A stretch of DNA of 64,000 nucleotides from Desulfobulbus oralis (GTDB lineage: Bacteria; Desulfobacterota; Desulfobulbia; Desulfobulbales; Desulfobulbaceae): the NCBI RefSeq assembly GCF_002952055.1, contig NZ_CP021255.1, positions 372,001 to 436,000 of the forward strand, in the 5' to 3' direction. Both the position numbers and the translations under genes were made by a program. Of this stretch, positions 34,670-45,730 are shown one piece after another (the stretch's first letter is position 1; each line of letters starts with the position of its first letter). Below the pieces are notes generated by a model. The model did not search any database, had not been told where the DNA came from, and was given only the letters and a program-made list of their open reading frames with translations.

Positions 34670-35683
34670 TCATTTACCCATATGTCCGCTAACTATTTGA
34701 ATACCAAAGCTCCGTCCTTTCTGCACTGACCGTATGCTTGGCATAAAGCTGTACCATACAGGTTCTTTCTCTATAAATCCTTTGTATCCATATCCAGTAA
34801 AATATGTATTGCTCCAAACGGATTCGTAAGCAGTTGGATCTAATCCAAAATCATAGCGTCTGAATAAATGGTCATCACGTAATATGTCGATATCTCCAGC
34901 ATAATGTACACGAAGCGCTTCTTTAAATTTTAATTCCACTTCTCTTTCCTCATCTGTCATACGCATTCCCAAGGCAAAGCCATAATTTGTTGCAATCTCC
35001 ATAAACATGTCAAAACACTCAAGCCTGGCTGGAATCTGAAAGCCAGGTCGTTCAGCAGAAGGAATCGGGTTTCGTATATCCGGCTCTTTGGAATGTGATA
35101 GTTTGTGCCATCCTGCCATCCCGCTTCGTTGCTGGCGTCTTAAAGAAAAGGCGTAACGATAGGGCTTTTTCGCTCGAATTCGCGGGTAGAAATCAAAATA
35201 GGCAAACCTGGATTTGAATAAACCGCCATATTCAATGTTTACCGAATAGGTGGGGCCATAGCCCGTGCCCACAGGTGCAGGCGCAAACCCGGTGAACTCT
35301 TCAAAGCGAATGGTCTTGTAGTGCACGTTGTCGTGTCGTATTTCGATCTCTCCGGTCACATTTTCCCGTAGTTCACGCTCAAAGTCTGCAATGGGCGTAT
35401 CCCCAGGCTGAAAGGCCAGGATGATATTGTACCTGCCTTCCTTTTCAAGGCGTAAGGCTATCATCTCAAACTGCACGGGAAAGACGGCATCCCTCCTGCC
35501 CTGGGCTGCCTTTTCTGCCCGTATCTTTGCCCATTTCTCCTTTTCAGCCTGCGCCTGCATAATTTCTTCCGCAGTCGGGCCTTTTGCCGGCACGACACGA
35601 GTAGCCAAATCAAGGACATATACGCAGCCATTTGTAAAAACCAAAAGCAAGAGCATGAACAGAGCAATCATCAGTTTGCGCAT
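34670..35683 (-). CDS. Lipoprotein of unknown function, paralogue B
   Basis: A 337-residue tandem paralogue of the lipoprotein at 33566-34579. The signal peptide (MRKLMIALFMLLLLVFTNGC) and mature domain align along the whole length without gaps. The middle (about residues 60-185) is nearly identical at the nucleotide level, while the segments around residues 190-220 and 240-300 differ, a pattern that suggests gene conversion or selection on exposed regions. Upstream flanks are also similar (CATAGCCTCTCCCGC), so the duplicated unit includes the ribosome site. Confidence 0.85.
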   Translation of the reverse strand: MRKLMIALFMLLLLVFTNGCVYVLDLATRVVPAKGPTAEEIMQAQAEKEKWAKIRAEKAAQGRRDAVFPVQFEMIALRLEKEGRYNIILAFQPGDTPIADFERELRENVTGEIEIRHDNVHYKTIRFEEFTGFAPAPVGTGYGPTYSVNIEYGGLFKSRFAYFDFYPRIRAKKPYRYAFSLRRQQRSGMAGWHKLSHSKEPDIRNPIPSAERPGFQIPARLECFDMFMEIATNYGFALGMRMTDEEREVELKFKEALRVHYAGDIDILRDDHLFRRYDFGLDPTAYESVWSNTYFTGYGYKGFIEKEPVWYSFMPSIRSVQKGRSFGIQIVSGHMGK

Positions 35684-35880
35684 AGCCTCTCCCGCTCTTT
35701 TTATTTATGGCAAGCGCTCGGGGGCAGTCATCGCCGCGCCGGGCTCCTGTTCTGGAAAAGCCCTGAGCCTGGGACCGCCTCACCTGGCTTTGGCTGTTGT
35801 GCGCGGACAGGCCCCGGATACGCTGCACTGCCGCGCTCCCGGCGAACAATCGCGAATGCCCCCGCCTGCCGCTGTCCCGT

Positions 35881-36078
35881 TCAGGCGGCAGAGGATTCAC
35901 CCCTGTCCTCCGCCCTGCCCGCTTCCGGCTCCTCATCCTCCAGCACATAGCCAAAACCGCAGCAAAAGGGACATTCCTCGTGAGTCAGCATGAAGCGGCT
36001 CTCGCCATGAAAGGTGCTGAGATTGCCGCTGCCGCCGCAGTTGGGGCACAGCTTTCTTGCCCTGTCCGCTGTATCCAT
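35881..36078 (-). CDS. Small DnaJ-like zinc-finger protein
   Basis: A 65-residue protein with two DnaJ-type knuckles, CPNCGGSG near residue 11 and CPFCCGFG near residue 37, that would bind one zinc. The start ATG at 36078 follows GGAGG by five bases; the longer frame is not needed. It is 19 bases after folD in the same direction and probably co-transcribed with galE and folD. Function unknown. Confidence 0.75.
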   Translation of the reverse strand: MDTADRARKLCPNCGGSGNLSTFHGESRFMLTHEECPFCCGFGYVLEDEEPEAGRAEDRGESSAA

Positions 36079-36097
36079 ATCCGCCTCCCCGGGGCTT

Positions 36098-36985
36098 CTA
36101 TTCCGCCAGACCATGGGCCCGCTCGGCTGCCAGCACCGTGTTCACCATCAGCATGGTAATGGTCATGGGGCCGACGCCGCCTGGCACCGGCGTAATGGCT
36201 CCGGCCTTTTCCACCACTGCCTCGAAATCCACATCGCCTGCCAGGATGGCCCTGCCGTTCTCGCGCACACCGATGCGGTTCACGCCCACGTCGATCACCA
36301 CGGCGTTTTCCCTGACCATATCGGCGGTAATCATCTTCGGCCGGCCGGCAGCCACAATGAGAATATCCGCCCGCCGGGTGTGGGCCGCCATATCTCTGGT
36401 TGCCGTGTGGCACAGGGTCACGGTTGCATTGCCGCCCGGGCCCTTCTGCATGAGCAGTGCAGCCACCGGCTTGCCCACGATGTTCGAACGGCCCACCACC
36501 ACCACTTCGGCGCCCGCGGTTGCCACCCCGCTGCGCTGCAGCATTGCAACGATGCCGTGTGGCGTGCAGGGCAGAAAGCAGGGCTCGCCCAAAAGCATCC
36601 TGCCCACATTCACCGGGTGGAAGCCGTCCACGTCCTTGGCCGGATCGATGTGCGCCAGGACCCGGCTTTCGCTGATGTGGCGCGGCAGGGGCAACTGCAC
36701 CAGGATGCCGTTCAGGGCCGGATTGGCGCTGCAGGCGGCGATGAGCGCCAGAAGCCCGGCCTCGGTGGTTGCAGCGGGCAGATTGTGCTGCTCGGAATGA
36801 ATGCCCAAATCGTGGGCTGTTTTGTTTTTGGCCCGCACGTAGGACTGGGAGGCGGGATCCTCTCCCACCAGAATGGTGGCCAGCCCCGGCACAATGCCCT
36901 GCGCTTTCAGCGCCCGTACCCTGGCGGCCAGCTCTTCCCGAATCTCTGCGGCAATCTCCGTGCCGCGAATCAGTCTTGCAGTCAT
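36098..36985 (-). CDS. folD: Bifunctional methylenetetrahydrofolate dehydrogenase/cyclohydrolase FolD
   Basis: A 295-residue enzyme interconverting methylene-, methenyl- and formyl-tetrahydrofolate. Conserved elements are visible: SQSYVRAKNKTAHDLGI with the catalytic lysine, GILVQLPLP, KDVDGFHPVNVGRM, VVVGRSNIVGKPVA and TPVPGGVGPMT. The start at 36985 (MTARLIRGTEIAAEI) follows a G-rich ribosome site. It begins 16 bases after galE. Confidence 0.95.
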   Translation of the reverse strand: MTARLIRGTEIAAEIREELAARVRALKAQGIVPGLATILVGEDPASQSYVRAKNKTAHDLGIHSEQHNLPAATTEAGLLALIAACSANPALNGILVQLPLPRHISESRVLAHIDPAKDVDGFHPVNVGRMLLGEPCFLPCTPHGIVAMLQRSGVATAGAEVVVVGRSNIVGKPVAALLMQKGPGGNATVTLCHTATRDMAAHTRRADILIVAAGRPKMITADMVRENAVVIDVGVNRIGVRENGRAILAGDVDFEAVVEKAGAITPVPGGVGPMTITMLMVNTVLAAERAHGLAE

Positions 36986-37001
36986 CTTCCCCCCGTCAGC
37001 G

Positions 37002-38021
37002 TCAGCGGGCCGGATAGCCCTCCGGGTTGTTTTTCTGCCAGTTCCAGGCATGGCGGCACATGTCTTCAAGGCCATATTCGCTCTGCCAGCCCAGCTCCCT
37101 GCGCGCCAAAGCGGCATCGGCATAGCAGACGGCCACATCGCCCGGCCGGCGCGGGGCGATGTGGTAGGGAATCTCGATGCCCGTGGCTGCCATGAAGGTC
37201 TGCACCATGTCCAGCACCGAATGCCCCCTGCCGGTGCCCAGATTGTACACGGCAACGCCGGGCCGGCCGGCGGTGTGCTCCAGCGCGCAGACATGCCCCC
37301 TGGCCAGATCCACCACGTGCAGGTAATCGCGGATACAGGTGCCGTCCGGCGTGGGATAGTCGCCTCCGAACACCGCCAGTTCCTTCAGCCGGCCGGCCGC
37401 CACCTGGGTGATGAAGGGCATGAGGTTGTTGGGAATGCCCCGGGGGTCTTCCCCGATGCGGCCGCTTTCATGGGCGCCCACCGGATTGAAATAGCGCAGC
37501 AGCACCATCTGCCAGCGCGGCTCGCTTGCGTGCAGATCCTGCAGAATCTCCTCGATCATCAGCTTGGTGCGGCCATAGGGACTGGCAGCCGAAGTGGGGA
37601 AATTTTCCAGAATGGGCAGGCGCTCCGGCGTGCCGTACACCGTGGCGGAGGACGAAAAGACCAGATGCCAGACCCCGCAGGCCGCCATGACCTCGCAGAG
37701 ATTCAGGGTGGCGATCAGGTTGTTCTGATAGTAGAGCAGCGGCTTGCGCACCGACTCGCCCACTGCCTTCAGCCCGGCGAAGTGGATGACCGCATCCATG
37801 TCCGGGTTCTGCGCAAAAAGCCTGCGCAGACCGGGCTTGTCCAGAAGATCCAGCTCGACAAAGCCCAGACTCCGGCCCGCCAGCTCCTGCACCCGCTCCA
37901 GGGCCACCCGGCTCGAATTGCAGAGGTTGTCCACCACCGTCACCCGGCAGCCGGAGTGCAACAGTTCCAGGCAGGTGTGACTGCCGATATACCCGGCTCC
38001 GCCGGTCACAAGCACATGCAT
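37002..38021 (-). CDS. galE: UDP-glucose 4-epimerase
   Basis: A 339-residue short-chain dehydrogenase-type epimerase that interconverts UDP-glucose and UDP-galactose. It has the N-terminal NAD site (VLVTGGAGYIGSHT), FSSSATVYG with the catalytic serine, and YGRTKLMIEE with the Tyr-Lys pair. It is first in a three-gene minus-strand unit with folD and a small zinc-finger gene. Confidence 0.94.
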   Translation of the reverse strand: MHVLVTGGAGYIGSHTCLELLHSGCRVTVVDNLCNSSRVALERVQELAGRSLGFVELDLLDKPGLRRLFAQNPDMDAVIHFAGLKAVGESVRKPLLYYQNNLIATLNLCEVMAACGVWHLVFSSSATVYGTPERLPILENFPTSAASPYGRTKLMIEEILQDLHASEPRWQMVLLRYFNPVGAHESGRIGEDPRGIPNNLMPFITQVAAGRLKELAVFGGDYPTPDGTCIRDYLHVVDLARGHVCALEHTAGRPGVAVYNLGTGRGHSVLDMVQTFMAATGIEIPYHIAPRRPGDVAVCYADAALARRELGWQSEYGLEDMCRHAWNWQKNNPEGYPAR

Positions 38022-38170
38022 GATTCACTCCTCGTTCATCCGCCCGCCGGACAAGAAGGCATCGACGTGCAGGTGAAATATGGTGTATATAGGGCACAGG
38101 CCCAGAGTACAGAGGGAAACGGGCTTTGTCTTCAAAATTGTACAGCGGGCACCCGCTGGAGGAGGATTGT

Positions 38171-40668
<2,498 letters not shown>

Positions 40669-40728
40669 TAGTGCTGACGCACTTTTGGCCGCAAAAATGC
40701 GATCTCAACCTTTGTGCAAGGGAATGGC

Positions 40729-41013
40729 ATGACTCAGCTCGAAAAAAACAAGACAGCCCAGGTGCGCAGGATCCGCCGGCCCGTGGGAGAACCGCTGGGA
40801 AAAATAAGCTGTCCACGCTGTGGCAACAGCACCCGCTTTGTGGAACAGCTCGAAAGCGTCCTGGTCACCACCACCTATCTGCAAAACGATGACGGCTCCT
40901 TTACGCCCCTGGAACAGAACAGCGACGCCGAAGGAGAACTCAGCTTCCTCTGCGGCGAATGCGGCTACGACATGACCCCCTTTCACGGGCATTTCAGGGA
41001 AATGGTCTTCTGA
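40729..41013 (+). CDS. Zinc-ribbon protein of unknown function
   Basis: A 94-residue protein with two CxxC knuckles, SCPRCGN near residue 28 and LCGECGY near residue 73, in a split zinc ribbon. The intervening segment (VEQLESVLVTTTYLQNDDGS) is moderately acidic. The start is ATG 40729 with AAGGGA upstream. An intrinsic terminator follows 21 bases after the stop. I do not know its role. Confidence 0.72.
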   Translation: MTQLEKNKTAQVRRIRRPVGEPLGKISCPRCGNSTRFVEQLESVLVTTTYLQNDDGSFTPLEQNSDAEGELSFLCGECGYDMTPFHGHFREMVF

Positions 41014-41034
41014 ACCGGCTCCCGGCCCAACTGC

Positions 41035-41071
41035 AAAAAGGCCCCTGCCTGTGCCGGGCAGGGGCTTTTTT
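41035..41071 (+). terminator. Intrinsic terminator before xseA
   Basis: AAAAAGGCCCCTGCC and GGGCAGGGGCTTTTTT form a strong GC stem with a T tract. It ends the tautomerase-ligA-acyP-zinc ribbon transcript and the A-rich 5' side could also act in reverse. Confidence 0.9.
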
Positions 41072-41101
41072 GGCGCCCTGCCCCAATCCCCTGGAATCCG
41101 C

Positions 41102-42454
41102 ATGGACGACAGCCTGGTACTCTCGGTCAGCGCCCTGACCAGGAACCTCAAAAGCCTTGTGGAAGGCCGCTTTGCCTTTGTCCGCGTGGCGGGTGAAATC
41201 TCGAACCTGAGCCGCCCGGCTTCGGGCCACCTGTACTTCACCCTGAAGGACGAGCAGGCCCAGTTGAAGGTGGTGCTCTTTCGGATGCAGCGCCGCTATC
41301 TGGCCCACGACCTGCAAAACGGCCAGGAGGTGCTGTGCGCGGGCCGGCTCTCCGTGTATGAGCCGCGGGGCGACTATCAGCTCATTGCCGATACCGTCAG
41401 CTTCCGGGGGGCTGGCAATCTGGCCCAGGCCTTTCAGACCCTCAAGGCCCGGCTCGCGGCCGAGGGGCTTTTTGATGCGGCCGTCAAACGGCCCCTGCCC
41501 TTTCTGCCCCGGCACATCACGCTCGTCACCTCGCCCGAGGGCGCGGCCCTGCACGATTTTATCCGCATCGCCCGCCGCCGCTTTCCCGGCCTGCACATTG
41601 CCGTCTATCCGGTGCCGGTGCAGGGCGAACAGGCCGCCCCGGCCATGATCACCGCGCTGACGCGCATCCGCAGACAGATACAGACGGATGTGATCGTCCT
41701 CTGCCGTGGTGGCGGCTCCACGGAAGACCTGTGGGCCTTCAACGACGAGGCGCTGGCCCGGGCCATCCGCGAGGCTGCGGTGCCCGTGGTTTCGGCGGTG
41801 GGCCACGAGATAGATTTTACCATTGCCGATTTCGCGGCCGACCTGCGTGCGCCTACGCCCAGCGCGGCCGCGGAGCTGCTGGTGCCGGAACAGGCGGCGC
41901 TGGTCAAGGCCGTGGCCCTGCACCACTCGCGCCTGCTGCGGCTGATGACGCAGCGACTGGATGCCTGGGAGGCGCGGCTGCGGCTCTTCCGGCAGCGGCT
42001 TTTCACCATGCCGCATCCGGTGGAGCGTCTGCAACTCGAAGTGGCACGACTCAAAGCCCGCATGGAGCGCAGTCTGGGTCGCCTGCTGGCGGAGCATGAC
42101 CACCGCCTGCGCGAGGTGGTCCAGCGCCTGCAGCGCTGCGATCCACGCCTCGCCCTGGCCCGGCAGGAACAGCGCCTGAGGCTGGCGCATAACCGGCTCT
42201 GGGCTGCCGGCCGCAAGACGCTTGTGGACAAGGAACAGCGGCTGGGGCGCGCCGCAGCGGTCCTGCAGGCCGTGAGTCCGCTGGCCACCCTCTCCCGTGG
42301 CTATGCCATCGCCAGACGGCTTGGGGGACAGCGCATCATCAGAAGCGCCCGCGAAACCCAGCCCGGCGATACCCTGGAGCTGCTTCTGGCCCATGGCGCC
42401 CTCCAGTGCCGGGTAGAGGCACTGCGGCCGGTTCGGGACCCCGGGGCCGCCTGA
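41102..42454 (+). CDS. xseA: Exodeoxyribonuclease VII large subunit
   Basis: A 450-residue nuclease subunit that degrades single-stranded DNA. The N-terminal OB-fold (VRVAGEISNLSRPASGHLYF) and the catalytic core (LVTSPEGAALHDF; VIVLCRGGGSTEDLWAFND; SAVGHEIDFTIADFAADLRA) are clear, followed by a long coiled coil. It starts at ATG 41102, 31 bases after a terminator. The small subunit gene xseB is not adjacent. Confidence 0.94.
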   Translation: MDDSLVLSVSALTRNLKSLVEGRFAFVRVAGEISNLSRPASGHLYFTLKDEQAQLKVVLFRMQRRYLAHDLQNGQEVLCAGRLSVYEPRGDYQLIADTVSFRGAGNLAQAFQTLKARLAAEGLFDAAVKRPLPFLPRHITLVTSPEGAALHDFIRIARRRFPGLHIAVYPVPVQGEQAAPAMITALTRIRRQIQTDVIVLCRGGGSTEDLWAFNDEALARAIREAAVPVVSAVGHEIDFTIADFAADLRAPTPSAAAELLVPEQAALVKAVALHHSRLLRLMTQRLDAWEARLRLFRQRLFTMPHPVERLQLEVARLKARMERSLGRLLAEHDHRLREVVQRLQRCDPRLALARQEQRLRLAHNRLWAAGRKTLVDKEQRLGRAAAVLQAVSPLATLSRGYAIARRLGGQRIIRSARETQPGDTLELLLAHGALQCRVEALRPVRDPGAA

Positions 42455-42558
42455 ACGCGGGCAGCCCCGCATGCATCCTTCCGCACCCTGTCGCGCTCTG
42501 GCCGCAGGCCCAGTTTGCCGTTTTCGCCGGGCTTTGGTGGGAGCATCCCACGTTACGC

Positions 42559-43365
42559 TTACGGAAACAAGGATCCGGCTGTCATATCCAGGTAGTTCAG
42601 GCCGGCGTAATCGGGATACGCTTCCTTCACTTTCGCCACAAAATCATCCCTGCCGGAGCTGTGCGCCGCCAATTCCCGTACTTTTTTTACATAGGCGATC
42701 TTGGCAGCCACATCGGCCTGGACTTCCGGCCTATGGTGGCTCGACAATATCAACTGGTACCCTTTGGCCTGCATGTTTTGCAGGGAGGCAAGCACGGCGT
42801 CCATGTGATCCTGCCCCGCGAGGATGGAATGGGTATCGGCTCCCAGCATGTGCGTATATATGGCGTTGATGGCCTCTATTTCGATATCGTAGCTGTCTCC
42901 CGCGTCGATGATTTCAAAGATTATGCCGCCCACGGTGTTGGCGCCCGGTTCGAGGGTGGCGTCTATGGGCGGTATTTCCCTATTGAAGCCGGGGCCGAAC
43001 GCCTGTCCCAGTTGCTCGGTGAGCGCCTTGGTGGCGCCGTTGGTGATGGCCTGGATGGCGCCGCTGGTGGCGTGGCTTTTTGCGTCGCCGTACCACTTGC
43101 CGCCGCTTGGGTGGGCGGAAATCAAAACATCCGTCAACGGCTTGCCGAGAGTACCGATATATTGCTTCCATTCCGCGATGTTGACGTCAAAGGCCGGGGA
43201 CTCGATGGCGACAAGGTTCTTTCCGGTTTCCAGCACAAAGCATTCATCCGCCATTGCATCGGCAGTCTGGTAGGCGTGAAGTTTCATTGTGCCGAAATCG
43301 TAAATCTGGACAAAGCCGTGCTCCAGCTCCTTGTCGCTGAGCGTGTACGTTTTCAGATCTTTCAT
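42559..43365 (-). CDS. Metallo-beta-lactamase-fold-like protein with degenerate metal motif
   Basis: A 268-residue protein whose N-terminal half (DECFVLETGKNLVAIESPAF; TDVLISAHPSGGKWYGDAKS) resembles an MBL-fold hydrolase. The usual HxHxDH zinc motif is reduced to SAHPSGG, so only one histidine is kept and classical activity is doubtful. Other His residues (DTHSI, SSHHRPE) remain. The ATG at 43365 follows GGAGAT. It lies 22 bases after the PNPOx-like gene, and both probably belonged to the regulon of the broken marR gene. Confidence 0.65.
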   Translation of the reverse strand: MKDLKTYTLSDKELEHGFVQIYDFGTMKLHAYQTADAMADECFVLETGKNLVAIESPAFDVNIAEWKQYIGTLGKPLTDVLISAHPSGGKWYGDAKSHATSGAIQAITNGATKALTEQLGQAFGPGFNREIPPIDATLEPGANTVGGIIFEIIDAGDSYDIEIEAINAIYTHMLGADTHSILAGQDHMDAVLASLQNMQAKGYQLILSSHHRPEVQADVAAKIAYVKKVRELAAHSSGRDDFVAKVKEAYPDYAGLNYLDMTAGSLFP

Positions 43366-43387
43366 TTTGCGATCTCCGCTTCCTGGG

Positions 43388-43801
43388 TTAAAAAGAGCCG
43401 CTGCGGGGCGGTTTGCCGGAAAAATCGGCAATGGTGTAGGCGCCGTGCTCAATGCAGAACGTCGTGAAGTCCGGGTTGTCGGCCGTGCCGTAAAGGCTTT
43501 TGATCAACGGCCGCTCAGACAGGATGCGCTCTTTCACGGCGCGGTTGTCCTCAAGGGAGACTTTGCCGCTTACACGCAGCCAGGTCATATCCTGCCTGAC
43601 CGCGCATACTTGAACGGCAGGGTTGGCCTGAAGCTGCCTGAACACGTCTTTGCTTCTGGCCGTGCAGAACCACAGCTTGCCGTCCTGCTCGAACTGATAC
43701 TGAAACGCCCTCACGCGCGGTTCGTTACCGCTGACCGTGGCGACAAAGCACATGGGAGTTTCTGCCAGAATACCGGTGATTTCTTTTACCGCATCGTTCA
43801 T
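43388..43801 (-). CDS. Pyridoxamine 5'-phosphate oxidase-like flavin-binding protein
   Basis: A 137-residue split-barrel protein (TPMCFVATVSGNEPRVRAFQ; LWFCTARSKDVFRQLQANPA; TWLRVSGKVSLEDNRAVKER), the pattern of small PNPOx-like FMN or heme proteins. The ATG at 43801 follows AGAGAGG. It lies 28 bases downstream of the marR remnant in the same direction, typical of a MarR-controlled redox operon. Confidence 0.85.
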   Translation of the reverse strand: MNDAVKEITGILAETPMCFVATVSGNEPRVRAFQYQFEQDGKLWFCTARSKDVFRQLQANPAVQVCAVRQDMTWLRVSGKVSLEDNRAVKERILSERPLIKSLYGTADNPDFTTFCIEHGAYTIADFSGKPPRSGSF

Positions 43802-43986
43802 AAGTACCTCTCTTGTCATGGTGGACGAGTCAGTCCTGCTGCAAATTCCGTAAAACCGCCTCCAGACTTCGGACACAGGCGGCCTGCTCCGCTGCACTCA
43901 TACTGCCCCAGACTTTCCGCAGCAACCCGGCGGAAACCTCCTCCTGAATCCGGCGCATGGCTGCCCCTTTTTCAGTAAGAAAAACC

Positions 43987-45408
43987 GGCTCCTCAGCAGA
44001 ATCTGTGGGTAGCTTTTGGGACAGGTAAGTCACCAATTCCGTGATACAATGCTATTTCTAAGCCATCATACGTCCGAAAACCATAGGATTGTTTTGTGAT
44101 CACTTTGGCCTTGTTGTTCAAACCCTCCACACACCCGAGAGCGATCTCGCCTTGTGCTTGAAACCAGTTGAGCAAAAGAGGGCGATGAACCCTCAACATT
44201 TTGGCGACCTTCTTCATAGAGTTGAGCCTGGAGCGCATGGTTCTTGTGCACCAGGCATCAAGAAATTTGCCGGCCCAGGCCGGGGAACTGTACGCCCAGA
44301 ATCGCTGAAAATCTTCCTTAAGCAGGTAAGCGCGGACGGTTCTGAGGTTGCAGGCAAGCAGTTCTCCGAGTTTGTCCACCTGGGTGTCGGTCAGGTTTTC
44401 AGGCCGTTTCAACAGACACCAGCGGCTTTTGGCCAGGAGCGGTTCTTTTCCTTGGCTTTTCAACTCGTTGGCCTCATGCGCCCTGATCTCGTCAATGGCC
44501 TTGCTCAGGTGGGACATGATATGGAAACGGTCAAGAACGTTGAGCGCATCAGGAGCTTTCTCCGCAATGACCCGCAGGTAGGGCTTCCACATATCGCTGC
44601 AAATAAACCGCAAGTGTTGACAGCTCTGTGGCCCGAACCAGTCGAAAAATCCCCGGAAGGTCTTGGTGGTACGGTCGCGGCCGATCCAGAGCAGCCGCCT
44701 TTTCCCCTGGTCAAGCTGATAGACCAGGGTGACAAACTTATCCTTGCGTCGGCGCCAGCAGATCTCGTCGGCGCCGATGGCCAGGACATTCGTCAAATCG
44801 CGATGCGCCAGCCCCCACTCCACGGCCATCCTGACCGAGCGGAAAACATTCTCCCACGAGGTGTGGAAGGCCCTTGCAAGCTCCAGCCAGGAAAGACGCT
44901 TCGCCCATCCGGCGAGGAACCACGCATAGGTGGTGGTCAGGTGGCTTTTCCCCTTTGCCCAGGGAACCCGCTCGATCTTGACGCCGCAATCGGGGCAGTT
45001 GACTCGTCTCATGGCATAGAGGAAGAAGACCGCGATTCCCCACAGGGGGACAAACTCAAACCGGCGCTGGGCCTGGGTATCGTAGCCAGGACAAACTTTG
45101 CCACAGCCGGAGCAGACTGGCCGGCTCCCTTTGCGTGGCCGGATCTCCAATTCCAGCATCAGCCGCCCTGCCAGCTCATGCAAGCTGGCAGGGCCATACA
45201 CAAAACCTTTGTGGACCTGGATCCGATTCAGTATAGTTTTGATTTGCATCCCGTTTCTCCTCCCTTGGCTTTGGGAATATTCGTCGATCTCCACAATGCC
45301 AAAAAGGGAAACGGGATGCTCTCTTTTCAGGTTCCGTCAGGGAATATTTTCAGCCACCCAACAGCCTCATCGGCCCTGACGGGAACCCACAGATTCTGCT
45401 GAGGAGCC
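43987..45408 (-). mobile_element. Complete ISL3-family insertion sequence (1422 bp)
   Basis: The element has perfect 24-bp terminal inverted repeats (GGCTCCTCAGCAGAATC... at 43987-44010 and its complement at 45385-45408) and an 8-bp target duplication. The single transposase gene is intact and its stop codon lies inside the terminal repeat. Intact ends and duplication indicate a recent insertion. Confidence 0.96.
43993..45249 (-). CDS. ISL3-family transposase
   Basis: A 418-residue DDE transposase. It has the N-terminal zinc-finger region (CSGCGKVCPGYD; VNCPDCGVKIERVPWAKGKS), a helix-turn-helix stretch, and the catalytic core (VLAIGADEICWRRRKDKFVT; FICSDMWKPYLRVIAEKAPD; LNVLDRFHIMSHLSKAIDEI; CVEGLNNKAKVITKQSYGFR). 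The start ATG 45249 (MQIKTILNRIQVHK) follows GGAGGAG. The frame is uninterrupted. Confidence 0.95.
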   Translation of the reverse strand: MQIKTILNRIQVHKGFVYGPASLHELAGRLMLELEIRPRKGSRPVCSGCGKVCPGYDTQAQRRFEFVPLWGIAVFFLYAMRRVNCPDCGVKIERVPWAKGKSHLTTTYAWFLAGWAKRLSWLELARAFHTSWENVFRSVRMAVEWGLAHRDLTNVLAIGADEICWRRRKDKFVTLVYQLDQGKRRLLWIGRDRTTKTFRGFFDWFGPQSCQHLRFICSDMWKPYLRVIAEKAPDALNVLDRFHIMSHLSKAIDEIRAHEANELKSQGKEPLLAKSRWCLLKRPENLTDTQVDKLGELLACNLRTVRAYLLKEDFQRFWAYSSPAWAGKFLDAWCTRTMRSRLNSMKKVAKMLRVHRPLLLNWFQAQGEIALGCVEGLNNKAKVITKQSYGFRTYDGLEIALYHGIGDLPVPKATHRFC

Positions 45409-45730
45409 GAAAAACCAACTGCGCCCGCGCATCATCCGGGTCTGGTGCGCGGCGACAATAGCCCCGTTCTTCCAGGGTGCTGATCAGCCCGGTCACAGTA
45501 TTCTTCTTCCTGTCGATGCGTTCTGCCAGCCTGTTCATCTGCAGCGGGCTTTCTTTGAACAGGGCATTCAGGACAGCGCCGTGAGCCGGCAGAACGTCTG
45601 TGATGCCTCGGCGGCCAGGGCATTGAGAATAAACGTGTTGGCCTGTTCGCGTATGGCCGAGGCAAGAGCTATAATGGCGTCAGGCTTGTAATGGCTTTGC
45701 ATGTGCGCCCCTATTTAGGCTCAGGCCTCA

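Larger units (their letters stand above)
43979..45416. repeat. 8-bp target-site duplication flanking the ISL3 element
   Basis: GAAAAACC occurs at 43979-43986 and 45409-45416, directly outside the inverted repeats. ISL3-family elements generate 8-bp duplications, so this shows simple insertion into marR. Confidence 0.95.
43830..45702 (-). pseudogene. MarR-family regulator, frameshifted and split by an ISL3 element
   Basis: The 5' part (45409-45702) encodes MQSHYKPDAIIALASAIREQ and, after a one-base shift near 45605, GITDVLPAHGAVLNALFKES and the winged helix MNRLAERIDRKKNTVTGLIS. The 3' part (43830-43986) encodes LTEKGAAMRRIQEEVSAGLL. Removing the IS and one copy of its 8-bp duplication joins the parts in frame as DDARAQLVF-LTEKGAAMRR. 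The start is ATG 45702. Loss of this repressor could make the downstream PNPOx and MBL-like genes constitutive, or leave them dependent on IS transcription. Confidence 0.9.
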
